Positions 1-10,700 of a stretch of 64,000 nucleotides of DNA are shown in pieces. The notes beneath the pieces were generated by a model, which was not told where the DNA came from, searched no databases, and was given only the letters and a program-made list of their open reading frames with translations. The translations under genes and the position numbers were made by a program. Every line of letters begins with the position of its first letter. Within the stretch, counting starts at the first letter, position 1. The stretch spans positions 1 through 64,000 of the forward strand of contig JBMNOD010000010.1 of NCBI GenBank assembly GCA_050942875.1, read 5' to 3'. Origin of the DNA: JAAZAI01 sp050942875. Its GTDB lineage: Bacteria > Verrucomicrobiota > Kiritimatiellia > RFP12 > UBA3636.

Positions 1-408
1 CTCAAGGACTCGATGGGCTACGGCTTCATCCGCTCCAGGAAGCCGGACACCGTCATGAAGACCCTCGTGGCGGCGCTCGTCGCCCACAACCTGGCCTGCG
101 CGGCGATCAACGCGGCCGCGCGCCGGCACCGGGTCGACCGGGACCGGATCAGCTTCAAGGGCGCGGTCACGAGCTCCGGGCTGTTCCTCATGCGAAGGCT
201 CGTCGTCGGCAAGCCCCTGGGAATCGCCAACTTCCGGCGGATGCTGTGGTCGATCGCGACGGGCCGGGTGCCCGAGCGCCCCGGAAGGCGCGAGCCCGGG
301 GCCGTGGAGAAAAGGCCGAAACCCTATCCGCTGCTGACAAGCGAGCGGCACACCCACCAGGAAATACCGCACAGATCCAGATGCCGAAAAGCAAAGAAAT
401 TGGCTTAA
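1..408 (+). CDS. IS4-like DDE transposase, C-terminal end (runs in from left edge)
   Basis: The frame is open from base 1, so the gene starts outside the window and only about 135 C-terminal residues are visible. They match the tail of IS4-type transposases: a segment starting LKDSMGYGFIRS, an alpha-helical stretch with VAHNLACAAIN, and the typical basic end containing RRPKPYPLLT-like residues (here KRPKPYPLLTSERH) and EIPHRSRCRK. The family cuts and pastes insertion sequences with a DDE-type RNase H fold; the catalytic residues lie mostly upstream of the window. No terminal inverted repeat could be assigned on the visible side. Whether the copy is intact cannot be judged. Confidence 0.75.
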   Translation, partial: LKDSMGYGFIRSRKPDTVMKTLVAALVAHNLACAAINAAARRHRVDRDRISFKGAVTSSGLFLMRRLVVGKPLGIANFRRMLWSIATGRVPERPGRREPGAVEKRPKPYPLLTSERHTHQEIPHRSRCRKAKKLA

Positions 409-474
409 CTTAGTGCCATTCGGGACAGGCCCCATTTGCCTCGAAGGCGAAAGCCCCGGTGCGACGGAAGGTGG

Positions 475-644
475 GGCGACCCCGAGGGAAATAAGGGACA
501 GACCCTGAAAAATCCCACCTCGCTTCGCACCGCCTTCTGCCCAGCAAGCCCCGCAGAGACCGCCGTCCCCGACGGGACGCGGCTCACCATGGGCGACCCC
601 GAGGGAAATAAGGGGAAATAAGGGACAGACCCTGAAAAATCCCA
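475..644. repeat. Direct repeat pair carrying GGGACAGACCC motif
   Basis: Two copies of a segment of about 43 bp (475-517 and 592-644) begin GGCGACCCCGAGGGAAATAA and carry GGGACAGACCC (495-505 and 622-632) followed by TGAAAAATCCCA. The second copy has an internal duplication of ggggaaataa. The motif is the same short hairpin seen near the RAYT transposase gene at 48267. The rest of the 409-864 gap holds GC-rich repeat sequence with a GCGGGGACGCCGCG-type palindrome near 690, and no convincing gene. Confidence 0.7.
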
Positions 645-819
645 GGGCGGACGAATCGCAGCACCGCGCCAAGGCGCGGAAAAACGCGGCGGGGACGCCG
701 CGTCCACTTCGGGCGCCAAAATCAATGATCGAACAGATCCAATTCCCAGCCGCCAGCCGCTTCTTTGCGGCAACGTGGCCTCTGGCCTGAATCTTGAACC
801 CGGGTTCCTGCTGAATTGC

Positions 820-857
820 GCAAGCTCGCGGCTTGACTCATCAAACCGCGGGCTTGC
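820..857 (-). terminator. Terminator-like hairpin after the lipoprotein gene
   Basis: Arms 820-836 and 841-857 pair over 17 positions with one wobble and one mismatch around a CTCA loop. It lies 8 bases past the stop of the minus-strand lipoprotein gene. No T-tract follows. Confidence 0.55.
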
Positions 858-864
858 CCGGGGG

Positions 865-1671
865 CTATTCGACGATGTTCGAGCGTCCGGGGGCGACGGC
901 GCCGCCGACGCCATGGATGTCGTAGACGTTGCGGCCAGACGTCCACGTTCCGTCAAGAACCTTCATGCCGGACGTGCTGTCGAACGTGCCGACGATCGTG
1001 CCCTTGGCGCCGGAGACCTGGAACTGGGCGTTGTAGGTTCCGCCCGAGAGCTCGTTGACCTTGGTGAAACGACCCTCGAAGGTGGCGCCGTTCGTCATCC
1101 GCAGCGTCAGGTACTGCCCCGTCTGGGTGACGGTGATGGAGCGCGCCGCCGTCGGGGCAGCCGGATCCGTGCCCTCGCCTGATGAACCGCCCTGGACATC
1201 AAGTGTGTAGGAATAAGTTGCAATGATGTTGCCGGAATTGGCAAAAGCCGCAAGGGTAGTGAACTCCCAGGCTCCCGAGGAATAATTGATTTTTCCGCTC
1301 CCCGCCGTTGGCATGTTGCCTTCGAGCACTCCGGCGCCATTGTCGGAATACATTTTGTTGCCAGCCGTAATTTTGACAGACCCCACGACGACGCCGCCAT
1401 GAAGCTTTCCGGAATAGGCCAAGTCGTTAGAGTTGTACGCACCGACGCGTTCTTCAACGGTGATGATCTGCGTCGCTGTTTCGCCATCATCCGTCGGGGT
1501 GCCGCCTCCCTCGGCGATCGTCACGCCGATGCGGTAGGTGCCGGCGAAGTTCATGTTGTCATAGGATCCGCTCCAGGACGATTCTTCATCTGAAGAGGTC
1601 CATTCGCAGCCCCAGAACAAGGCGCCGCTAACGGCTGAAACGAGCAAAATGGTAAAAAGTGAACCGCGCAT
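865..1671 (-). CDS. Secreted lipoprotein of unknown function
   Basis: A 268-aa protein. The N-terminus is a short basic stretch, a hydrophobic segment and a lipobox-like GALFWGC with Cys22, so it is probably lipidated and envelope-anchored. The mature part is rich in Gly, Ser and Thr and looks beta-stranded (repeated GTYRIGVTIAEGG-, GTYNAQFQV- and GTIVGTFD-like strands). No family was recognised. The start is supported by GGAG 8 bases upstream and by a promoter ending about 40 bases upstream. It lies downstream of the giant TSP3 gene on the same strand but has its own promoter, and a terminator hairpin separates them, so it is probably a separate transcription unit. Confidence 0.75.
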   Translation of the reverse strand: MRGSLFTILLVSAVSGALFWGCEWTSSDEESSWSGSYDNMNFAGTYRIGVTIAEGGGTPTDDGETATQIITVEERVGAYNSNDLAYSGKLHGGVVVGSVKITAGNKMYSDNGAGVLEGNMPTAGSGKINYSSGAWEFTTLAAFANSGNIIATYSYTLDVQGGSSGEGTDPAAPTAARSITVTQTGQYLTLRMTNGATFEGRFTKVNELSGGTYNAQFQVSGAKGTIVGTFDSTSGMKVLDGTWTSGRNVYDIHGVGGAVAPGRSNIVE

Positions 1672-1710
1672 GGGATTTTCTCCGTCTGGTTTTAGATGTG
1701 TCGAGTCTTG

Positions 1711-1739
1711 AGTATAATGCTTGGGGGTTGGAAATGCAA
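1711..1739 (-). promoter_or_regulatory. Sigma70-like promoter of the lipoprotein gene
   Basis: Read on the minus strand: TTGCAT, a 17-base spacer, then TATACT. The -10 ends about 40 bases before the ATG at 1671. Confidence 0.7.
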
Positions 1740-1750
1740 CTGGAAAGCGC

Positions 1751-1782
1751 GGGCTGGACGCAGGAAAATCTGCGTCCAGCCC
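1751..1782 (-). terminator. Hairpin terminator of the giant TSP3 gene
   Basis: Perfect 13-bp stem (GGGCTGGACGCAG, 1751-1763, with 1770-1782) and a 6-base loop, starting 8 bases past the stop codon of the 3,138-aa gene. Only a short TTT follows on the minus strand. Confidence 0.75.
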
Positions 1783-1790
1783 TTCTTGCG

Positions 1791-4700
1791 TCAGTGGATG
1801 GTCCAGGGAATTGCTTCCCCGTCGGCGGTGCGCCGCACGTAGTCGACCTCGACGTCGATCTTGAAGAATCCGCTCGTCCAGTCGATCGCCTCGGCCGAGG
1901 GCTTCATGATCAGCTCGCCGGCCGGCAGCGCGCCGTTGGCCACGTCGGGCGCGAACACGACGGCCTCGTCGACGACCGTCCAGTCGGCTTCGCCGAGGTC
2001 CGCCTTGTGCTTGAGGATGTAGCTGACCGCGATGCCGCGCGCGAGCGCGGGATACGGGCAGCGGACATACGGGCTGCCGTCCATGTCGAACTCGACGCCG
2101 AGCGTCTTGTACGCCTTCTTGCTCGTGCCGTCCAGCGGATCGGAGCCGGAGAGGAACTCCTCGAGGTCGGAGAGGCCGTCCCTGTCGGTGTCCACGCGAT
2201 GCGTGTCCGTCCGCGTGAGGTTGAGCTCAATGGCGTCGGAAAGACCGTCGCCATCCGTATCGACGCGATTCGGATCGGAGTCGAGCGGGCCGTCGGCGTA
2301 CTCGCGGCGCAACGTCAGGTCGGGCTCGATCTGGTCGTAGCCGCTCTTGGCGGAGATGCTTCCGAAGTGCTGGTACTCCCAGGCGTCGGGCAACGAGTCG
2401 TTGTCGGTGTCGCGGTCGCGGATCACGACGTCCATGCGGAGCTTGCTGTTGGGCAGGACGATGGGGTCGTAGGAGGTGTAGAGCACGGGCCCCTGGATCG
2501 GGCCGTTGCCGACCATGCCGTAGGACTCCCAGTCGTCGAGCTGCCTGTTGCCGTTGGAGTCGAGGAAGGCGCGAATGGCGTATTTGCCTGCAGGCAGGCC
2601 CTTGAACTCGTAGGAGCCCTTCTCGCGCGTGATGATCTGGGCAATCGGCGTTCCGGAGAAGCCGAAGCAGCTTTCCGCGTCGCTCGGGAGCTGGAACGCC
2701 GAGATGACGATGTCCTTCATGAACGTCTTCCTCACGATCACGAGCTTGTAGCCTGCGGGGAACGCCGCCGGGAACGCGAGGTTGTAGGCGCGCGTCTCGT
2801 AGTCGATGCCGGCGGAGAGGGCGGATCCCGATTCGGAGAGCAGGGCGCCGTCGGCGTTGCTGTCGTTGAGGGACTCGACAACCGAGTTGTCGGGTTTCAA
2901 GACGCGGAGGCTGACGGTTCCCGGCAGGATCGTGAAGGATCCCGGCACAAAGCCATTGACACTCTTCTCGACGCCATCGAAGGTATGCAGCGTTTCCGAC
3001 GTTTCCTGAATCTCGGCCTTGCCGAAGTAGTAGACATTGCCGGAGATCGAGTACGATTCGCGTCCGCCCGAGGCCTGGGGGCAGCCGGGATCGCCCGGCG
3101 GGCAGGTGTGGGGGTTGTCCGGATCGTAGACCTGGAACCATTCGGTGATCGACTGCCTGGGGATGGCGGTCGTGTTGAGATGCTCCGTGATGGTATAGGT
3201 GTAGGATCCAGGCGGCAACGTGAAGAACGCCTTGCCATCAAGCGTCTGGGGCACGGCGGAGTAGAAGTAGTCTCCGGCCGTGTGTCCATGGCGGACGGGC
3301 AGGTTGACGAGTTTATCGTACATCGTCGCACCGGTCGTCTTGTTCTTGATGACGATGCGGGCGCCCTGGGTGCGGTAGTCCATCCGCCACTTGAACTCGA
3401 CGTTCGGCGTGAAGACCACCTCGCCCTGGACGGGCTCCTTGGGCGCCATCGTCCGGCGCGGCTCCTGAGGGGTCACCAGATCGTAGGCAAACGACCCCTG
3501 GTCGATGACTTCCGTTCCAAGCATCACGGTGTACTCGAACATTCCGGTCGTGGCGGCACCGAACGGGAGCCCATTGACGCCGGCGGCGATCAGGTCGCCC
3601 TCGTGCAGGAAGTTGCGCGGACGCTTGATGTAAACATTGGCAGCCACCGTGCCGCCCATGCTGATGACGACATTGTAGTATTCGTTGACATTCCATGCGT
3701 AGTTGGTGCCCACGTCCTCCCAGACGATGCGCGGGTAGCCGACGAGGTAGTCGGTGAGCGGCAGATCGACGTCCACGGCGTCCCACGAGACGAGGAGCGG
3801 GCGCGGGATGCCGAGGCCTGCGGGCTCGTCCACGTCGTACTTCTTGTTGCGGTTGACGTCCACGAAGCCGAAGAACCGGTTCCAGCCTGAGCGGAGGTGC
3901 TCGTCGTTGGAGAACGTCCTGTCGTACGAGACGGTGAACGGGGAGCCTGGCGCGCCGCCGGTGATGACGGCGCCGTCGGGCGCGTCGTAGTTGCCGTGGC
4001 GGTAGTAGTAGATGGTCCAGCCCATGCAGGGGATGTGGCCCATCACTTCGTTGATCGGCTCGTCGCAGATGTGGTCGTGGTCGCCGATGTGCAGCGTGCG
4101 CGGCGTGACGAACGAGGTGAGCGTGGCCTCGCCTGCGATGTTGAACACGGCCGATTCGGCTGTCAGCCGATAGTCCGGGCTGAGCCAGACGCCGTCGTGG
4201 CGCCCGCCCATGCGGGCGGTCTTGGGCGTTGTGTCGGCGTTGCGTTTTTCGCTGTAGGAATAGACCCAGATCGGCAGGTAGTGGTAGTCGGTGATCCTGC
4301 CGAGGGGCTCATCTTCCGAGATGGTGCTCGGATCGCGCAACGTGCCGTCGTAGCGCGGGAACACGTTCCACTTCGGGCGCGGGAACCAGGCCTTGTTGTT
4401 CGGCGGCGTGCCGGCCATGTACTCCTCGAAGTTCGTCCAGCCGTCGTCGTCGAGGTCGTCGTCGGCGTCGTAGCGGTCGGGGTTGAGGCCATGGCGGATT
4501 TCCCATTCGTTGGGCATGCGGTCGCCGTCGTCGAACATCTCGCCGTAGGTCAGGCAGAGCTGGCTGGCGCGGGAGTCGTAGTCGGAGTAGCCGTCGCCGT
4601 TGGTGTCGTAGCTCCACGGGTCGGTGCCGGCGTGGTATTCGCCCCAGTTGTCGAGGCCGTCGGCGTCGGGGTCGCCATAGCCGCCGTCGTCGCCTTCGGC

Positions 4701-7700
4701 GCTGTAGGGGTCGAGGCCGTTGGCCATCTCCCACCAGTCGGGGAGCCCGTCGCCGTCGGAGTCGAGGGCGGCGGCGTCGAAGCCGGGGCCGAAGCCGTCC
4801 CACATGTCCACGTCGATGTCGGCGACGGCGTCGAGGAGCGGCACCATGTCCGTATGGACGGGGAGGCTCTCGAAGCGCGTGCCTGTCAGGACGGCGAACG
4901 AACCCGCCATGGGATTGCTCTCGCTCTCGATGCTGACGCCCGTGCGGTAGAGGAATCCGTATGGATTGGCGCTGTTGGGCAGCAGGTCGGCGGCAAAATC
5001 GAAATCGCCCGAGAGATTGTTGGGGTCGAAGGTTTCACCGCCGACAATCCAATCGAGGGACTTGCGCCAGCGATAGCCGATGGGCTTGTAATCCTCGCCA
5101 AACACCGGGATGAGCGACGGCAGGTCGAACGGCGGATACTGGCGCAGATGCGCAACCGTGTTCTCGATGATCGGAATGTAGGTGTAGTCGCGATCATAGT
5201 AGCGCGAACGGACGGAGGAGTTGAACCACCAGGGGACGCCCGGGTAGTCCGTGACGGGCGGACGCACGGAGAGCTGATCGTAGCCGTAGGGCACTTCGTC
5301 GGTTTCCGAGCCCGGCACGGTTGCGCGCTCGTCCGCGGGCGCCGCGACGTCGGGCAGGTTGTCGAACGTGAAGTGGTAGAGCAGCTTGTCCGGGAAGTCG
5401 GCCATCGCGTTGACGAGCTCGTTGTCCGCAACCCAGTTGATGTTCTCCTGCTCCCAGATGAAGCGCGCGTCGTTGATCGCGGCGACGTCGTCCTTGGTGT
5501 AGCGCTTGAACATGTCGCGCTGGATGTCGGCCTGGGTCCGGACGCGATCCCAGACGCGGATTTCGTCGATCCAGCCCTGGAAGAAGGTGCGCGTGTCGAG
5601 CACCGGGTCGTTCCTGCCATTCACGACGCCGTTGGGATTCCTTTCGGAGACGCCGACGACGAGGGGCGCGGGGAAGATGGTGGCGATGTCGGCCGAGCCG
5701 ACCTCGTCGGTTCCGTAGTGCGCGGCCTGCATCGCCGCGAAGTAGCCGTTGCAGGGCTTCAGGTCGCAGAGCGCGGTCTCGATGAGCGCGCCGTTCAAGT
5801 AGATCTTGAAGCGGTTGTTCACGGAGTCCATCGTGACGGCGGCATGGTACCACACGTCCGGCGCGATCGTGCCGTTGAGTCCGGTCGTTTCGGCGGAGAA
5901 CGTCGCGAGCGCATCGTTGTCGAACTCGCCGCGCAGGCGCCCGTCGTTCGTCAGCGACAGGCGGAAGTTGCGGCGGATGCCCCATCCGGCATCGACGTTC
6001 TTGATGTCGAGCGGCATGAGGACGGGGCGTTCGATGAGCGTCTGGAGGCCTCGGCCCGCGGGCTGCTTGGCGCGGAACCACAATTCGACCGAGAAGGAGG
6101 TGAGCTCCCACTTGTCGTGGTAGTAGGGGTTGCGCGTCCGCGTGGCGGCGGTGCCGTTGAAGTACATCGCCTTGCGGGAGCGCGGGCTGTCGAAGTCGAG
6201 CGGGTCGGAGTAGCCCTGGCCGTTGAGCTCGGTCAGCTCCTCGCGGTCGGAGATGTTGTCGTTGTCCGTGTCGAAGCCCTCGTTGACCTCGAAGTCCCAC
6301 AGGTAGGTCGGCGCCATGAGCGCCTGGTTGGTGGCGGCGGACCACCACCAGATGAAACCGAGCGAACCGCTGCCGTAGTAGAGGTTGACATGGGAGCCCG
6401 CTCCATCGCCGTTGTTGTAGGAGACGTCCGTGAGCCAATACGGCGAGGGGTCGGTGTGCGCGAAGACGTCCGGCGCGAAGATTTCGAAGGATTCCTCGCG
6501 GCTGTTGAGGCCGTCCTCGTCGATGTCGCCGTACGGGCAGCCGGTCAGGGCGGGGTTGTCCACCAGGTCGTAGGGGCGCCAGGTGTTGACGTACATGTTG
6601 CAGTAGCTCCCGCCGCGCGGCTCGGGCCGGTAATCCGGACGCCACAGGGCGAACACCTGGTAGTCCCGGAACTCCTCGTCGCCCGTGCGGGCGTAAGGGC
6701 CGAACCACGGGAAGATTCCCGACAAATACGCGCCCGATTGCGCCCAGTTGCGCGAAAGGTCGCCGCCCATTTCGCGCCCTTCGGGGTTGATGTCGCCGCC
6801 GTAGAGGGGGTTCATCCCATGGAAGACCTCCCAGTAGTCGTGCATCCCGTCGTAATCCGTGTCGGGCGTCCGCGGATTCATCGTGGCGTAGATGCCGCCG
6901 CTCATTGGCTGTGGAGCGAGGAAGTAGAACGGAATGGGGGCCGGGGGCGGTATCGCCAAGTAGGCGGGGTCCCAGGCAAGCGGCTGGAGTCCATAGCTGA
7001 ATTCCAAGATGGCCAGGTCGCTTTCGAAGGCCAGCATGGCCTCGTACAAGACTTGATCCTCCTCGTCCATCAGGAGCGTCGGGAAGGAGGGGTGCTGGAT
7101 GACGTTCATCACGCGCTGCTGAAGCTCGAGGTACGTGTAGCCATACATGGGGTCCGTCGGCGGTGCGGGCAGGATGCCGAAGCGGAACTCAAGCACCTGG
7201 AGCTGCTCGTACTTCGTCTGGAGGCTGAACGGACTCGGATGCGGACGCATGAAGTCGCGCGCGTCGTAGGATCGGAAGGCGATGTCGTACGGGTCGGCCG
7301 GCGAGTCGCCGCCGCCCGGGACGGCGACCTGCGTCGGCTTCCACAACGAGACGTCGTCCGGCGCGTAGCGCTTGTCGTAGCGCCACCCGTAGTTGCAGCC
7401 GGCCAGATACTCCTGGTAGTTGGCCAGGCCGTCGCCATCGGGATCGCCATACGTTCCGGTGGGGCTGTAGAAGTCGCCGGTGACGGGGTAGAGGCCGTCG
7501 TTGAGGAAGGCGTCCGTCTGGATGCTGTCCGTCGTTTGAAGCCCCATGAAGTACTCCCAGCCGTCCGGGAGCCAGTCGCGGTCGGTGTCGACGCTGCACG
7601 GGTTGAGGTTCACCAGCGCCGATCCGTCGCCGTTTCGGTCGTCTTCAGGCGATTCAACGTATTCGAGGCCGTCGGGGAGGCCGTCGCCGTCGGTGTCGGC

Positions 7701-10700
7701 GTTCCACGGGTCGGTCGGCGCGCGCTTGTTCGTCCACGCCGGCATCGAGTAGGGGAAGGCGCGGCGGACCGCGTTGCTGTATGCCGGATCGATTTCATCC
7801 GCGGCGCGGATCTCGGCGACCGCGGCGTTCTGGAACTCCAGGGCCGCCGAGAAGCCGTCGTCGTCGAAATCGTCGCCTTCCGCGAAGGGGGAGATGGGGC
7901 CGAGCTGGACGTCGAAGAGCGGCGTCCCCCCCTGGCGCATCATCGGGGGCAGGCCGACGTACAGCTCCCAGCCGTCGGGCATGCCGTCGCCGTCCGTGTC
8001 GTTGTCGAGGGGGTCGGTGGTCCAGTAGATCCAGTTGGCGCTGTCCACCTCGTCCACCAGTCCAAGGTCGATGTAGTAGCGCGCGACGAGGAACTCCTGC
8101 AGCGTCGTGTAGCCTCCGCTCTGGGGGGAGGGAACGTCGCCCCAGGCCAGGGTCGGGTTGAAGCCAAAGGCGCGCTCGCCGTTCCAGTAGGTCTGGTTTT
8201 CGAGCGCATTGATGTAGGCATGCGCATGGCCGGGCGCCATCGGCTCGAGGTCGGGGTTCAGGTCGGCATCGGCCTGGTTGAGGGGATCGACCCGCATGAC
8301 AACTTCCCAGCCGTCGGGGATGCCGTCGCCGTCCGTGTCCCAGTGGAGGGGGTTGGTGCCGAGGATGAATTCCTCGAAATTGGAGAGACCGTCGAGATCG
8401 ACGTCCGTGGCGGGGTCTGAGAAGACGGCGGGGTCGAACGCCGCCATCAGCTCCTCGCGCGTGTACAAGCCATCGAGCGGGGTGTAGTCGATCGTGAAGT
8501 CCGCGCCGACGGTGGCCGTCGGAGGGGGGTGGATCGTCCAGTCGCCGGTGCCGTAGTCGATCGTCAGCACGGCGACGCTGTACGGCTGCGGAACGACGGG
8601 CGCGCCGCCGAGGTCGGGGTTGAGCAGGACGAAGCCGTTGGTGATCATGGCTCCACGTCCGTCGTCGGCGTAAACCGTGCCGTCGTCGAAGGTGATGGTG
8701 AAGGTCCCGGGGGTGACGGGGCCGGGGACGTTGCCGCTTTGCTCGTACGGGCTGTCGAGGGCCACGGTTTCCGTCTGGGGCCCGAGACCCGTTCTAAGCA
8801 GGGGCAGGCCGCCGTAGTCGTAGAGGTTGAACGTGGCGTCGTAGGCGCGCCAGGCGTTCGTCGCCGCGACTTCATACATGATCGTCGTCCAGAAGTAGTA
8901 CTCCCAGCCGTCGGTCATCCCGTCGCCGTCGGTGTCGTCGAGCGTCGGATCGGTGGCGGGGTCGTTGCCGCGCAAGGGGCTGTTCGCCTGGGGAAGCTCC
9001 ATTGCGTAGCGCACCCAGTTGCCGCTGCCATCGCGATCTTCCTCGAGGCCGCGGTATTCCAGGAGGTTGTGGAACGGATTGAGCGGATTGGGCAGATAGC
9101 CAGTCCATCCCGCCGAATACGGGATCGGATACGTGAAGACGCGCACCCAGCCGCCGTCGATTCTGTTCGTCACGGGAGTTGTCTCCCCGATTGACTGGTT
9201 GCGAGGCATCGGCAACGCATCGCCGTCGAGGTTGCCTTCGGGGCCGTAAGCGCCCGTCGGAAGCGTTGCGGCGATTTGGCCGATGTCGTCCGGCGACACG
9301 CCTTTGACGAAGGCGTTCGGCGGCTCGGGCGCCACCTTGCCCCAAACGGACTCCCAGGTGTCGCTGAGGCCGTCCTGGTCGATGTCGCCAAAGGTGTCGA
9401 ACGGATAGTACTTGCGGCTGAAGAGGTACCAGATGTCCATCGAATCGTTGACGGGGAACGTGGCCTCGAGGATCGAGCCCGGCATGACGCGGAGCGGGTC
9501 GCTCAACGTCGAGCCGTCGTCCACCCAGGCAAAGGGATAGCAGTCGGCGGCGGGGATGGCGCGGATCTTGACACCGGCGCCATCCTCGAAGAAGTTGCCG
9601 AGGACCGGGTTCCAGATTTCGTCTGGAGGGTTGATGTATTCAAACGTGCCGTTGAGGTCGGCTCCGGCGAGGCCGGAGCTCCCGTAGCACGCAAGGTTGA
9701 GGATGTTGCCGGCCTGCACCTCGACGGGGAACGTCCGCGTCGCAATGCCGCCATCGCCGTCCGAGACGGTCAGCACGACGGTGTAGAGCCCCGGGCGGGC
9801 ATAGCGATGGACGACGGAGGCGCCTGTGGCGGTTGTGTTGTCGCCAAACTGCCACGTGTAGGTCAGCGGGTCGTTGGTGACGAGGTGGTTGTTGGCGTCG
9901 TCGTCCGCCGTCGCCGAGAACCCGATCTCCTTGTTGACGACGGTCGTGAACTCGGCGTTCGCCGCAGGCGAAAGAATGACGGGGGGCGTGTTGGAGACGG
10001 TGACGCTGAGGAACTTCGTCTCATAGACGCCATCCTGATCGGCGAGCGTCAGCACGCGGGTGGCCGTGCCGTCGAGCCCCTTGACGAAGAAGTAGCCTTC
10101 CGTCTGGTTGGGGCCGATGGTCAGGTTGGGGTCGCCTTCGACGACATTCGGGGCATAGCCGGTGATGTCGAAGGTGACGCCGGCGGGGGAGCCGGAGCCG
10201 AGGCTCACGCGAATCTGGTGGAGGGCGCCCTTGTTGTTTTCGGCGACGACCAGGGGCGACGGCGTGAGCGTGACGTGGCTCGCGGAAGGCGAAAGGTTGA
10301 CGGTGACGGGGATCGTCACGAATTCATCCAGGTGGTCCTGGGCGGAGACGGTGATGGTCGTCGCACCCACGCTGACGCCCGTGATCGCAAAGAGAAACGT
10401 GCTTTGGCCCGTGGCGATTTGGGCGCTCCCGGGGGAGACCGTCGCGACGGCGTTGTTGCCGCTTTGCGCAAAGAGGTTGAGCGGCACCGTGTTCGCCTCG
10501 GCGCCGGCCGCGCGCTTGACGATCACCTGGATGGTCGCGCCGGCGTCCACAAAGACGCCCCCGGACTGCGGGGACTCCAGCTTGTACATGTTGATCTCGA
10601 AGGCCTGGTTGTAGGGGACGGTGTTGAAGTTCGTGTCGATGACCCCCTGGTCGTACTGCCCGTTCACCCCGAGCACGGCGGTGGGATCAAGCCGATCCCG